Source of the DNA: Thalassoglobus sp. JC818
GTDB taxonomy: Bacteria > Planctomycetota > Planctomycetia > Planctomycetales > Planctomycetaceae
Direction of reading: 5' to 3'
DNA length: 64,000 nucleotides
Assembly (NCBI RefSeq): GCF_040717535.1
Contig: NZ_JBFEFI010000002.1
Span: forward strand, 620,001 to 684,000
Within the stretch, counting starts at the first letter, position 1, and every line of letters begins with the position of its first letter. The position numbers and the translations under genes were made by a program. Under the pieces are notes generated by a model. The model saw nothing but the letters and a program-made list of their open reading frames with translations. It was not told the origin of the DNA and ran no database searches. Shown piece by piece: positions 18,441-26,472 of this stretch.

Positions 18441-19850
18441 ATGGACACAGAGACCGTGAATAGTGACGGTGCTGCCGCGCCTGCAGGGTCTCTGCGGGAG
18501 CTACTTTACGTTGCATTTCCTCTCATCATCAGCGCAGGTTCGCTGTCGTTGATGAATGCGGTCGATCGTGCTTTTCTGGCAGTTCTCGATATCGATGCAC
18601 TCGCTGCCTCCATGCCCGCTTCGATGATGCTGTGGACGTCTCTCAGTCTCCCGCTGGGGATTGCTGGATATACAAATGCTTTCGTCGCTCAGTACGAAGG
18701 GGCGCAACGAAAGGATCGAGTCGCTTCTTCGATCTGGCAGGGACTTCTGGTCGCGACCTTGGGCGCGGCATTCATTCTGCCGTTTGTGATCTTCTCGAAA
18801 GAAGTGTTTGCGTTCATGGAGCACGAGTCGAGGGTGCAGGTTCTCGAAGTGGAATACTTCTGCTATGTCGCCCCATCCGCTCTTCCAATGCTTGCTGCGA
18901 CCGTCCTCTCGTCATTCTTCGCAGCCCGGAAAGAGACGCTCGCTGTCATGTATGTGAACGTCGGGACTTCGATTCTTAACGGAGTTCTCGACTACCTGTT
19001 GATATTCGGAGTTGCGGGATTTCCGGCACTCGGAATTCGAGGAGCAGCAGTGGGAACGGTCATCGCTCAGGTCGTAGCTGTGGTCGTTTTCTCTGTTCTG
19101 CTCATTCGGACAGCCAGGCGAGAATCGTATCCGTTCGGCGAAACGTTCGGCTTCGATCCCCCTCTCTTACGACGAATGCTGTTCTACGGGTTTCCGAACG
19201 GCATCCAAATGGTGCTCGATGTCGGAGCATTCACAGCTTTTTTAGCACTGGTTGGTCGACTCGGCACACTCGAACAGGCAGCGACCAATCTGGCTTTCAC
19301 GCTGAACTCTCTCGCGTTCGTGCCGATGCTTGGGATGGGGACGGCAGTGTTGACTCTGGTTGGGCGTCGCGTCGGCGAGCAGCGGCCCGAACTCGCGACG
19401 AGAACCGTCTGGGGCGCGATGGCGATTTCCGGCCTGTACATGATTGGCTTTGCAGGCATTTATCTGACCATCCCGGAAACGATCTTGTCTCCATTCATGC
19501 ATAGTCAGGAACGCGACATGTTCGCCGAAATTGAACCGATCGTGATTCAATTGCTGCGGTTCGTCGCGGTCTACACACTCTTCGATGCCATGGCGATTGT
19601 GTTTGGCTCAGCCATTCGCGGCGCCGGTGAGACGCGTTTCTCAATGATCTATACGGTCACGATGAGCTGGCTGCTGATGGTCCTTCCGACGCTGTGGATC
19701 GTTCAAACCAGTCAGAGTTTGTATTCGTGCTGGATCGCCGCGACAGTTTTTATCATCGTTCTGGGAATTGGCTTTCTCGTCCGTTTTCTTCAGGGAAAGT
19801 GGAAAACGATGAAGGTGATCGAGCATCAGGAAGAGTACACGCTTCCGTAA
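18441..19850 (+). CDS. MATE-family efflux transporter
   Basis: About 469 residues from the ATG at 18441; a GTG at 18405 is possible. It has twelve predicted membrane helices in the two-fold repeated layout of MATE (NorM/DinF-like) exporters, which expel drugs or metabolites in exchange for Na+ or H+. Recognisable segments are AFPLIISAGSLSLMNAVDRAFLAVL in helix 1, the short intracellular loop before FVAQYEGAQ, and the equivalent GFPNGIQMVLDVGAFTAF at the start of the second half. It stands alone between the ArsC-like gene and the ABC genes. The substrate cannot be inferred. Confidence 0.93.
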   Translation: MDTETVNSDGAAAPAGSLRELLYVAFPLIISAGSLSLMNAVDRAFLAVLDIDALAASMPASMMLWTSLSLPLGIAGYTNAFVAQYEGAQRKDRVASSIWQGLLVATLGAAFILPFVIFSKEVFAFMEHESRVQVLEVEYFCYVAPSALPMLAATVLSSFFAARKETLAVMYVNVGTSILNGVLDYLLIFGVAGFPALGIRGAAVGTVIAQVVAVVVFSVLLIRTARRESYPFGETFGFDPPLLRRMLFYGFPNGIQMVLDVGAFTAFLALVGRLGTLEQAATNLAFTLNSLAFVPMLGMGTAVLTLVGRRVGEQRPELATRTVWGAMAISGLYMIGFAGIYLTIPETILSPFMHSQERDMFAEIEPIVIQLLRFVAVYTLFDAMAIVFGSAIRGAGETRFSMIYTVTMSWLLMVLPTLWIVQTSQSLYSCWIAATVFIIVLGIGFLVRFLQGKWKTMKVIEHQEEYTLP

Positions 19851-20075
19851 CGCGGGCTGTCAGAGCATTCAGCGAAATTAGCTGTGTTGGGCGTAGTTAT
19901 TCACTCGTTTAAGACAGGTGCACTGACTTCCGGAGATCGTGCGATTGATTACTGTTCCCATCAGGAATCGGTCCATACAATCCGTTACACTCACACGGGA
20001 ACCGTTTTGCGCGTTCGACAGAATCATCGATCGCAGCATGAAACCTGGCTCACGCAATTAGGAAGATTCGATCTC

Positions 20076-20747
20076 ATGTCGCTGGAAATCGTGAATCTGA
20101 AGAAGAGCTATCGCGAACCGGGAGGCGGCCTGCTTCCGGTGATCAACGTTCCTCATTTCCAACTGGCAGAAGGTGAGCAGGTTGCACTCGTCGGTCGCAG
20201 CGGGGGAGGGAAGACGACGCTGCTGAACATAATCTCTGGCATTACACGACCTGATTCGGGATCAGTCATCGTCGGTGGAGTGAATGTGACGGAACTCTCC
20301 GAACCAGCCCGAGACCGCTTCCGTGCTGAGCGGATCGGAATCGTCTTTCAAACATTTCACCTACTGCCGGCGTTCTCCGCACTGGAGAATGTCTTGCTTG
20401 GGATGGCTTTCGCGGGCAAGCAGAGTCGGGCCCATGCCGTCGAGTTGATGGAACGCGTTGGCCTGAAAGATCGAATGCATCACCGTCCGATGCAATTGTC
20501 GGTGGGCGAACAGCAACGCGTCTCGGTTGCCCGGGCCTTGGCGAGCCGACCTCGACTGATGTTGGCCGACGAACCGACTGCAAGTGTCGATGTCGCCAAT
20601 CAGAAACTGATTTTGGATCTCATCCGTGAAACTTGTGAGGAAAAGAAAGTCACGTTGATGTTAGTCACTCACTCGGAAGAGGTGTCGAGCCAGTTCGATC
20701 GAATCGAACAACTCAGCAATTTCAATCAGATTGAGGTGACAGCATGA
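20076..20747 (+). CDS. ABC transporter ATPase, LolD/MacB type
   Basis: A 223-residue ATP-binding subunit. Walker A GRSGGGKTT is at residues 40-48, the Q-loop FQTFHLLPAF around 91, the signature LSVGEQQRV at 141 (V replaces the usual G of LSGGQ), Walker B LMLADEPT at 161-168 and the switch histidine at THSEE. The ATG at 20076 has AGGAAG ten bases upstream; the open frame back to 19884 is not family-like. The stop overlaps the start of the permease gene (ATGA), so the two are translationally coupled. The subfamily drives lipoprotein release or peptide/drug export. Confidence 0.94.
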   Translation: MSLEIVNLKKSYREPGGGLLPVINVPHFQLAEGEQVALVGRSGGGKTTLLNIISGITRPDSGSVIVGGVNVTELSEPARDRFRAERIGIVFQTFHLLPAFSALENVLLGMAFAGKQSRAHAVELMERVGLKDRMHHRPMQLSVGEQQRVSVARALASRPRLMLADEPTASVDVANQKLILDLIRETCEEKKVTLMLVTHSEEVSSQFDRIEQLSNFNQIEVTA

Positions 20748-22105
20748 ATCTCATCACCATCGCACTGAAGAGCCTGAAACAGCGTTGGGTTCCGTCTTTT
20801 CTCACAGCCCTCAGCGTTGCACTGGGAGTCGCGTTGATGGTGGCAGTGTTGATCCTCAACAATGTCATCACGGAAATGTTTCAGGAATCTGGAAGCGGCT
20901 ACGATCTGGTCGTCGGCCCCAAAGGGAGCGATCTGCAACTCGTGTTGAGCACGATTTATCGCATGGATCGCCCGATTGAGAATCTCCCGTGGAGGTTTTA
21001 CGAAGAGCTGAAGGATTACAAAACGGTTGAACATGCAATCCCAATGAATTTGGGCGACACGACGGAAGTCGGCGATTTTCCGATCGTCGGGACGACTCCT
21101 CAGTTCTTACTGCTGGAATATGCTCCTGGGAAGAAGTTTCGCATCGGAAATGAAGAACATGGCCTGCGTGGAACATGGGATGCGGTAGTCGGGTCGCAAG
21201 TTGCCCAACGCAACGGATGGTCTGCCGGGACCAAGTTCAAGATGATTCATGCTGGGCAGGATGATCACGTTCATGACGAAGAGTTTACCGTCCGCGGAGT
21301 TCTCGCTCCGACGGGAACACCCAACGATCGCACGGTTTTCGTGCACATCGATGGGTTCTTCCAGATGTCGGATCACAGCAAACCGGTCCGGGAAGCCATC
21401 GAACGTGAAGCGAAGTTCTTCGGTGAAACAGAAGATGAAGTCATTCAAAAGCATAAGAGTGAAATTGAGGAGATTCTGAAGCACGAAAACGAATCCCCCG
21501 AAGAGCATGCACATCACGATCATGGTCCGCTCCCGGACATTCAGAAAGAGGTGACCAGCATCCTCCTCGTGATGAAGGGAAATGAGTTACAGCGAGCAAA
21601 TGCCACAATGTCGATGCAAACGATGTTGAAAGATGGTTTTCAGGCTCAGGGTGCGAATACGGTGCAGGTTATGGCGCGGTTGATGCGCAACCTCGTCGGC
21701 AATATTCGCCTCGCGCTTCTCTATCTGACAGCCCTGATCATCATCGTTTCCGGCATCGGCATCTTTGTGAGCATTTACAATTCGATGTCCGATCGACGCC
21801 GTGAAATCGCGGTCATGCGAGCACTGGGTGCACGTCGGCAAACGGTCTTTTCGCTGATCCTCGTAGAGTCACTTCTGCTGTGTCTCATTGGAGGAATCGG
21901 CGGGCTGATTCTCGGTCACGCCATCGTTTTCGTTGCGGCACCCATCATCGAAGCTCGAAGCGGCTTGTTGATCGATCCACGTGCTTTCACGACAACGGAA
22001 TTCATCGTGATTCCAATCTTGATTGTCATGGCAACGCTGATTGGAATTCTGCCCGGGTTAACTGCTTATCGAACCGATGTCGCAGAGGGGCTTCAGAACT
22101 CCTGA
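20744..22105 (+). CDS. ABC transporter permease, FtsX/MacB family
   Basis: A 453-residue permease with the four-helix FtsX layout: an N-terminal helix (residues ~18-38), a large periplasmic domain, and three C-terminal helices with LYLTALIIIVSGIGIFVSIYNSMSDRRREIAVMRALGA just inside the conserved coupling region. The periplasmic domain contains an unusual acidic/His-rich stretch (EEHAHHDHG, around residue 260) that could bind divalent metal. It is coupled to the ATPase gene by a 4-base overlap. Together they resemble LolCDE/MacB-type mechanotransmission systems rather than an importer; no membrane-fusion partner gene is adjacent. Confidence 0.93.
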   Translation: MNLITIALKSLKQRWVPSFLTALSVALGVALMVAVLILNNVITEMFQESGSGYDLVVGPKGSDLQLVLSTIYRMDRPIENLPWRFYEELKDYKTVEHAIPMNLGDTTEVGDFPIVGTTPQFLLLEYAPGKKFRIGNEEHGLRGTWDAVVGSQVAQRNGWSAGTKFKMIHAGQDDHVHDEEFTVRGVLAPTGTPNDRTVFVHIDGFFQMSDHSKPVREAIEREAKFFGETEDEVIQKHKSEIEEILKHENESPEEHAHHDHGPLPDIQKEVTSILLVMKGNELQRANATMSMQTMLKDGFQAQGANTVQVMARLMRNLVGNIRLALLYLTALIIIVSGIGIFVSIYNSMSDRRREIAVMRALGARRQTVFSLILVESLLLCLIGGIGGLILGHAIVFVAAPIIEARSGLLIDPRAFTTTEFIVIPILIVMATLIGILPGLTAYRTDVAEGLQNS

Positions 22106-22245
22106 CAACAATCGTGGTGAACAAGATTCGAATGAACCACGACACGTGTCGCTCCAGTTTGTCGACTGCCTTCCAAGGGTCGGTCTGGGGACATATGATC
22201 CCTTTTTGTTCTTTGAGAAAACTGCAAATTCGAGCGGCATCAATC

Positions 22246-23100
22246 ATGAAGTACCGACTCTTTCTTCTCGCCATCCTGGCGACATTCAGTAGCGTCGTTT
22301 CGGCGCAGGATTCTGAAACGAATCAGAAACCGGAACCTGATCGCCAACAGGTTTACAAGACTGTAGACGACGTCGAGTTGTCACTCCACATCTTTGAGCC
22401 TGCACCGTCAGATGATCCGCGACCAGCGATCGTCTTTTTCTTTGGCGGTGGGTGGAACGGCGGTTCCCCGTCGCAGTTTTATACACAATGCCGCCATCTG
22501 GCTGACCAGGGAGTGGTCGCCATATCTGCGGACTATCGGGTGAAGAGTCGAAATCAATCGACACCGTTTCAATGTGTCCAGGACGGCAAATCGGCCATGC
22601 GATGGGTGCGGTCGCACGCTGAAGAGCTAAACATCGATCCCGACCGAATCGCCGCCGGTGGCGGGTCTGCCGGGGGACATGTTGCTGCGGCAGTGGCGAC
22701 TGTTCCTGAACTCAATGAACCTGGTGAAGACACATCGGTCAGTTGTGTTCCGAACGCGTTGGTGTTGTTCAATCCCGTCTACGACAACGGTCCGGACGGC
22801 TATGGATACGAACGCGTTAAAGACCGTTACCTGGAAATTTCTCCCCTGCACAACATTCGAACAGGCATGCCGCCAGCGATCGTTTTTCTCGGGACAGAAG
22901 ACAAATTGATTCCCGTTTCCACAGCGAAAGCGTTTCAGCAGGCAATGGAAGAGGTTGGGAGTCGCAGTGAGCTGATGCTCTTCGAAGGCGAACCGCACGG
23001 ATTCTTCAATCAAGGCCGAGGAAACGGTGAAAACTATGAGAAGACCGTCGCTGGGATGGACGAGTTCTTGAAGTCGCTTGGCTATATTGAGTCGGAGTGA
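22246..23100 (+). CDS. Secreted alpha/beta-hydrolase, acetyl-esterase-like
   Basis: A 284-residue protein with a signal peptide ending about SVVSA (residue 20). It is a BD-FAE/Aes-type esterase: GGGSAGGH carries the nucleophile Ser141, FFFGGGW (64-70) forms the oxyanion-hole loop, with F where many relatives have H, and the catalytic His is in EPHGFF near the C-terminus. The ATG at 22246 begins the signal peptide; the open frame extending back into the permease gene is not coding. Likely removes acetyl groups from extracellular polysaccharide. Its stop overlaps the next gene's GTG start. Confidence 0.9.
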   Translation: MKYRLFLLAILATFSSVVSAQDSETNQKPEPDRQQVYKTVDDVELSLHIFEPAPSDDPRPAIVFFFGGGWNGGSPSQFYTQCRHLADQGVVAISADYRVKSRNQSTPFQCVQDGKSAMRWVRSHAEELNIDPDRIAAGGGSAGGHVAAAVATVPELNEPGEDTSVSCVPNALVLFNPVYDNGPDGYGYERVKDRYLEISPLHNIRTGMPPAIVFLGTEDKLIPVSTAKAFQQAMEEVGSRSELMLFEGEPHGFFNQGRGNGENYEKTVAGMDEFLKSLGYIESE

Positions 23101-24050
23101 TTCCCGCACGCCGCACAGAATTGTTCATCCATTTGAATTCGAACCAACTCGAAACAGCCTATCGGCACTGTGAACGTTTGGCCCGCAACAGCGGAAGCAA
23201 TTTCTACTGCGCGTTCCTCTCTCTGCCGCGGCCAATGTTTCGAGAAATGTGTGTGCTCTACTCGTTCATGCGCGTCACCGATAACATTGGTGACGACGAA
23301 ACTCTCGAATTAGATCTCCGTCGTCAAAAGCTGCAAGAATGGAGAGCTCAAGTTCACGAGGCGTTCGAAACAGGCACCTCGAGTGAACCGATTCTTTCTG
23401 CTCTCACAGATGTCGCTGCACGAAAACAAATCCCCTTGGAGCGATTTCTCGACGTGATCGACGGAGTGGAATCGGACCTTGTTCCGCGACGTTTTCAAAC
23501 ATTCGACGAACTGGAGCACTATTGTTATCAGGTTGCCGGGGCGGTCGGGCTGTGCTGTATCGGGATTTGGGGATACAGCGGTCAAGATGCTGAACAGTTT
23601 GCCATCGATTGCGGGACGGCGTTTCAGCTCACTAACATTCTTCGCGACCTCTCCGAAGACTCCGAACGTGGTCGGCTTTATCTTCCAATCGAAGATCTGG
23701 AACAGTTTGACTATACGCCAGACGATTTAGTCCAGCAGGCGCAGAATCGTTCCTTCAAACAACTCATGGAATTTGAAGTTGAACGGGCTTGGAGCTATTA
23801 CCGCAAGGCTCTTCCGCTTCTGGAATGTGTTTCTCCAGACGGACGACGCATTCTGCAGGGATTCTTCGGAACCTACAGCGAGTTGCTTCACGAGATCGAA
23901 CACCGCAACTACGACGTTTTCTCCGAACGCGTTCGATTGAGTCGCTGGAAAAAATGGTCGGTTGCGATGCGATCTCTGCTCAGCTTGCCGGTGAAGTTTA
24001 CGATCCCTGAGTTGCAGCAGCCTGCGAATTCACTTTCCACCAGCGATTAA
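23097..24050 (+). CDS. Squalene/phytoene synthase family protein
   Basis: A 317-residue trans-isoprenyl diphosphate synthase, joining two prenyl diphosphates head to head. The two Mg-binding Asp clusters are visible as D62-NIG-D66 and D184-LSE-D188, inside the typical contexts LYSFMRVTDNIGDD and LTNILRDLSEDSERGRLYLP. The size and sequence resemble HpnC/HpnD and CrtB proteins. The GTG at 23097 overlaps the esterase stop (GTGA), implying coupling. No other carotenoid or hopanoid gene is in the window, so product (phytoene, dehydrosqualene or presqualene) is open. Its 3' end overlaps sulfatase 3 by 53 bp, tail to tail. Confidence 0.92.
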   Translation: MIPARRTELFIHLNSNQLETAYRHCERLARNSGSNFYCAFLSLPRPMFREMCVLYSFMRVTDNIGDDETLELDLRRQKLQEWRAQVHEAFETGTSSEPILSALTDVAARKQIPLERFLDVIDGVESDLVPRRFQTFDELEHYCYQVAGAVGLCCIGIWGYSGQDAEQFAIDCGTAFQLTNILRDLSEDSERGRLYLPIEDLEQFDYTPDDLVQQAQNRSFKQLMEFEVERAWSYYRKALPLLECVSPDGRRILQGFFGTYSELLHEIEHRNYDVFSERVRLSRWKKWSVAMRSLLSLPVKFTIPELQQPANSLSTSD

Positions 24051-25350
24051 TTCGCCGACGAAGACGTTTCACCAGCTCGGGATTGTCTTTGGCCAGATTG
24101 TGTTCTTCGTGCGGGTCATCAGCGAGGTTGAAGAGTTCTGTCTTTCCGTCTGTCTCAACCGGTTTGTGTGGAACGATCAGCTTCCAGTCCCCTTCAATAA
24201 TCCATCGATAGCGAAGGCTGGCCACCGGATCGGTCATGTGGCGGATGTCATGTTCGAGGATTTCGCCGAAGATTGCATCGCGTTCTTCGACAGCCTTTTC
24301 ATCCAGAAGGTCAATTCCGTCGAGCGACTTTGGAACATCGATCCCGACAGCTGAGAGAACGGTCGGAACGAGATCGATTGAGCTGGCGAGGTGAGTGGTG
24401 TCCATCTTCGGAGTGACTTTGTCTCTCCAGCGAATCATGATCGGGGTTCTGATCCCGCCTTCGTACTGAGACCGTTTTGAGCGAGGAGCGTAGGCGCTTC
24501 GTTCGGTTTCATTGATCCAGCCGTTGTCGGTCACGTACAGCACGATCGTGTTGTCAGCGACTTTTTTCTCTTCGAGATGATTCAAGAGTTCTCCGCACGT
24601 CTCGTCGAACCATTCGCACATCGCCCAGTACTTGGCAACCGGCAGATGAGGCGTTTTGTCGGTGTATTTGTCGAGCAATCGCTTCGGAGGATTGTGTGGT
24701 GTGTGGGGCAGAAACGGAGCGTAATAGACGAAAAAAGGAGTCTCACTATCGACAGCTTCGTCGATGTAATTCAGGACCGGCTCCATCCCTTCGCGGCCAA
24801 TCTTCAGTCCCAGATCGCCATGCCGTCCCCCTTTGGTTCGGTCTCCGTGGGTCATCCCCTGTGTGAATCCACCGCGTGAGAAATGACCTTCCCACCATTT
24901 TCCGGACTGGTGAGATGTGTACCCAAGATTCTCGTGAAGGTAATCAGCGAGTGTGGTCTCGTCATCAATGTGTTCGATGTACTGATTTCGAATTGGCAGA
25001 TAACGAGGATCGGCAGTGATCGTTCGCTTTGATTCGCCTGCAAGTTCCGCTGGAGGAGGCGGATCGTTGCCGACGACACCGTGTTCATGCGGATAACGTC
25101 CCGTGACAATTGTCACCAGAGACGGTCGACACAAGCTGTCAGGCACATAGCCACGAGTAAAGGTGCGTGACTCTCGGGCGAGTTTGTCCAGATGAGGAGT
25201 TTGAATCGCTTCATGACCCATGAAGCCGTAGTCTCCCCACGCCTGGTCATCAGAAATGATCAGAACAACATTCGGCGGGGCGGACCAGGCTTGAACTGGA
25301 AACGCGAAAAGCAGCAGGGAGAGTAAGCCAAGGCAGCGAGGTACTGACAT
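23998..25350 (-). CDS. Secreted sulfatase 3 with a CRPSL active-site motif
   Basis: A 450-residue sulfatase with a signal peptide (residues 1-23) and the ISDDQAWGD metal motif at 32-40. The modification site reads C74-R-P-S-L78, so the arginine of the usual C-x-P-S-R motif is replaced by leucine. I recall other planctomycete sulfatases with CRPSLATLLTG-type motifs, so this appears to be a subfamily rather than a damaged gene. The C-terminal LFNLADDPHEEHNLA segment is ordinary. The gene is convergent with the phytoene-synthase-like gene, overlapping its last 53 bp. Substrate unknown. Confidence 0.93.
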   Translation of the reverse strand: MSVPRCLGLLSLLLFAFPVQAWSAPPNVVLIISDDQAWGDYGFMGHEAIQTPHLDKLARESRTFTRGYVPDSLCRPSLVTIVTGRYPHEHGVVGNDPPPPAELAGESKRTITADPRYLPIRNQYIEHIDDETTLADYLHENLGYTSHQSGKWWEGHFSRGGFTQGMTHGDRTKGGRHGDLGLKIGREGMEPVLNYIDEAVDSETPFFVYYAPFLPHTPHNPPKRLLDKYTDKTPHLPVAKYWAMCEWFDETCGELLNHLEEKKVADNTIVLYVTDNGWINETERSAYAPRSKRSQYEGGIRTPIMIRWRDKVTPKMDTTHLASSIDLVPTVLSAVGIDVPKSLDGIDLLDEKAVEERDAIFGEILEHDIRHMTDPVASLRYRWIIEGDWKLIVPHKPVETDGKTELFNLADDPHEEHNLAKDNPELVKRLRRRINRWWKVNSQAAATQGS

Positions 25351-25482
25351 GTACAGTTCCTAGGAACAGGGAGAGTTGGAGAGTGAAAGACGTATCAACG
25401 ATCGCTTCAGCATAGTTGAGCCGTCAGCTCAATCCAACAGTCCGACGCAGGAGAGCATCCCGGTTGGAAAACGAACCTTCAC

Positions 25483-26355
25483 TCACGGGAGGTCTTCGTC
25501 TTCGACCTCTGGCAGAATCCGTGCAGCTTGTTCTTCGACGGCCACAATCCAGAAGATCAGCACGGTGAGAACGGCGCCGACGTCCGCTGCTCGGACGAGT
25601 GTTGCGGGATAACCGTCAATCCCGAATGCAACGGTGTGGCTGAACGCCGTCGCCAGTCCCCAAAGAACTGCGAATAGGGCGACCAGCCGGTTCCTCGAAC
25701 TTAACAGCGCAACCGCGATCGCAACATCAACCGCGCCCACGATTGCCAATAAGTTCTGGGCCTGTTCACTCGCTAGCTCTCTTCCGAAGAAGTTCTGGGC
25801 TGTGAGGCTGATCAGGTCGACGAGGTTTCCACCCCGTTGAAATTCATAGAGCGCAAGCAGTCCCTGTCCGATGAACGTCGCTGCAATTGCAAAACGGAGT
25901 AACCCGATTGATGACAGGCAGACAGCCAGTCCCGGTTTCACTTTCGGAGGCCAGAAGTCCACCAGAAGCAACGCGGTCGGTAATATGTAGCGGACAGCCT
26001 GGATGGCTGGTTCGAGAGCGGAAACTGCACCGGTTCCCGTCACGACGGCAGCGACAGCCATTCCGGTCTGCCAACCTGCGAGCGGAAGCAGAACAAGCCA
26101 AATCGGTCGAACGAGAATCAGCAATCCGCTGACGATGAGGACGTAGGCAGTGACGTCGTTCACTTGTTGAATTCGATCGACATCCCAGTTTTTTGCCTGA
26201 GCAAGAAGGTTTGTCAGTACATAATCCGAGTGATGATGAATTCTTTGGGCAGCGTATCCCCAGCATTGCAACGCCAACGTCACTCGCAGCGTCGCCTGCA
26301 CGAGTCGAATTCCTCGTGGTGACGGAGTTTCGAAGGGGTTGTCACTGACAGTCAT
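25483..26355 (-). CDS. Polytopic membrane protein of unknown function
   Basis: A 290-residue protein with seven to eight hydrophobic segments and a short acidic C-terminus. Two halves look alike: both contain a 'LRxxLA.QxxG..L' opening (VTLALQCWGYAAQR and FAIAATFIGQGLLALYE) and a following helix pair, hinting at a DoxX-like internal duplication. It is the only gene on the same strand downstream of the retron reverse transcriptase (117 bp away), so it could be cotranscribed with it, but nothing in the sequence ties it functionally. No family is assigned with confidence. Confidence 0.8.
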   Translation of the reverse strand: MTVSDNPFETPSPRGIRLVQATLRVTLALQCWGYAAQRIHHHSDYVLTNLLAQAKNWDVDRIQQVNDVTAYVLIVSGLLILVRPIWLVLLPLAGWQTGMAVAAVVTGTGAVSALEPAIQAVRYILPTALLLVDFWPPKVKPGLAVCLSSIGLLRFAIAATFIGQGLLALYEFQRGGNLVDLISLTAQNFFGRELASEQAQNLLAIVGAVDVAIAVALLSSRNRLVALFAVLWGLATAFSHTVAFGIDGYPATLVRAADVGAVLTVLIFWIVAVEEQAARILPEVEDEDLP

Positions 26356-26472
26356 GCTGTGGCCGCGAGTCCTTTCCGATCATCTGCCTCAAACTGGTGA
26401 GCCTTTCAGCAAGCGACGATTTGCCGCGAACGATTCCGTCGTCGATGGTGCAAAGTTCTCCGCCGAGTCTGA

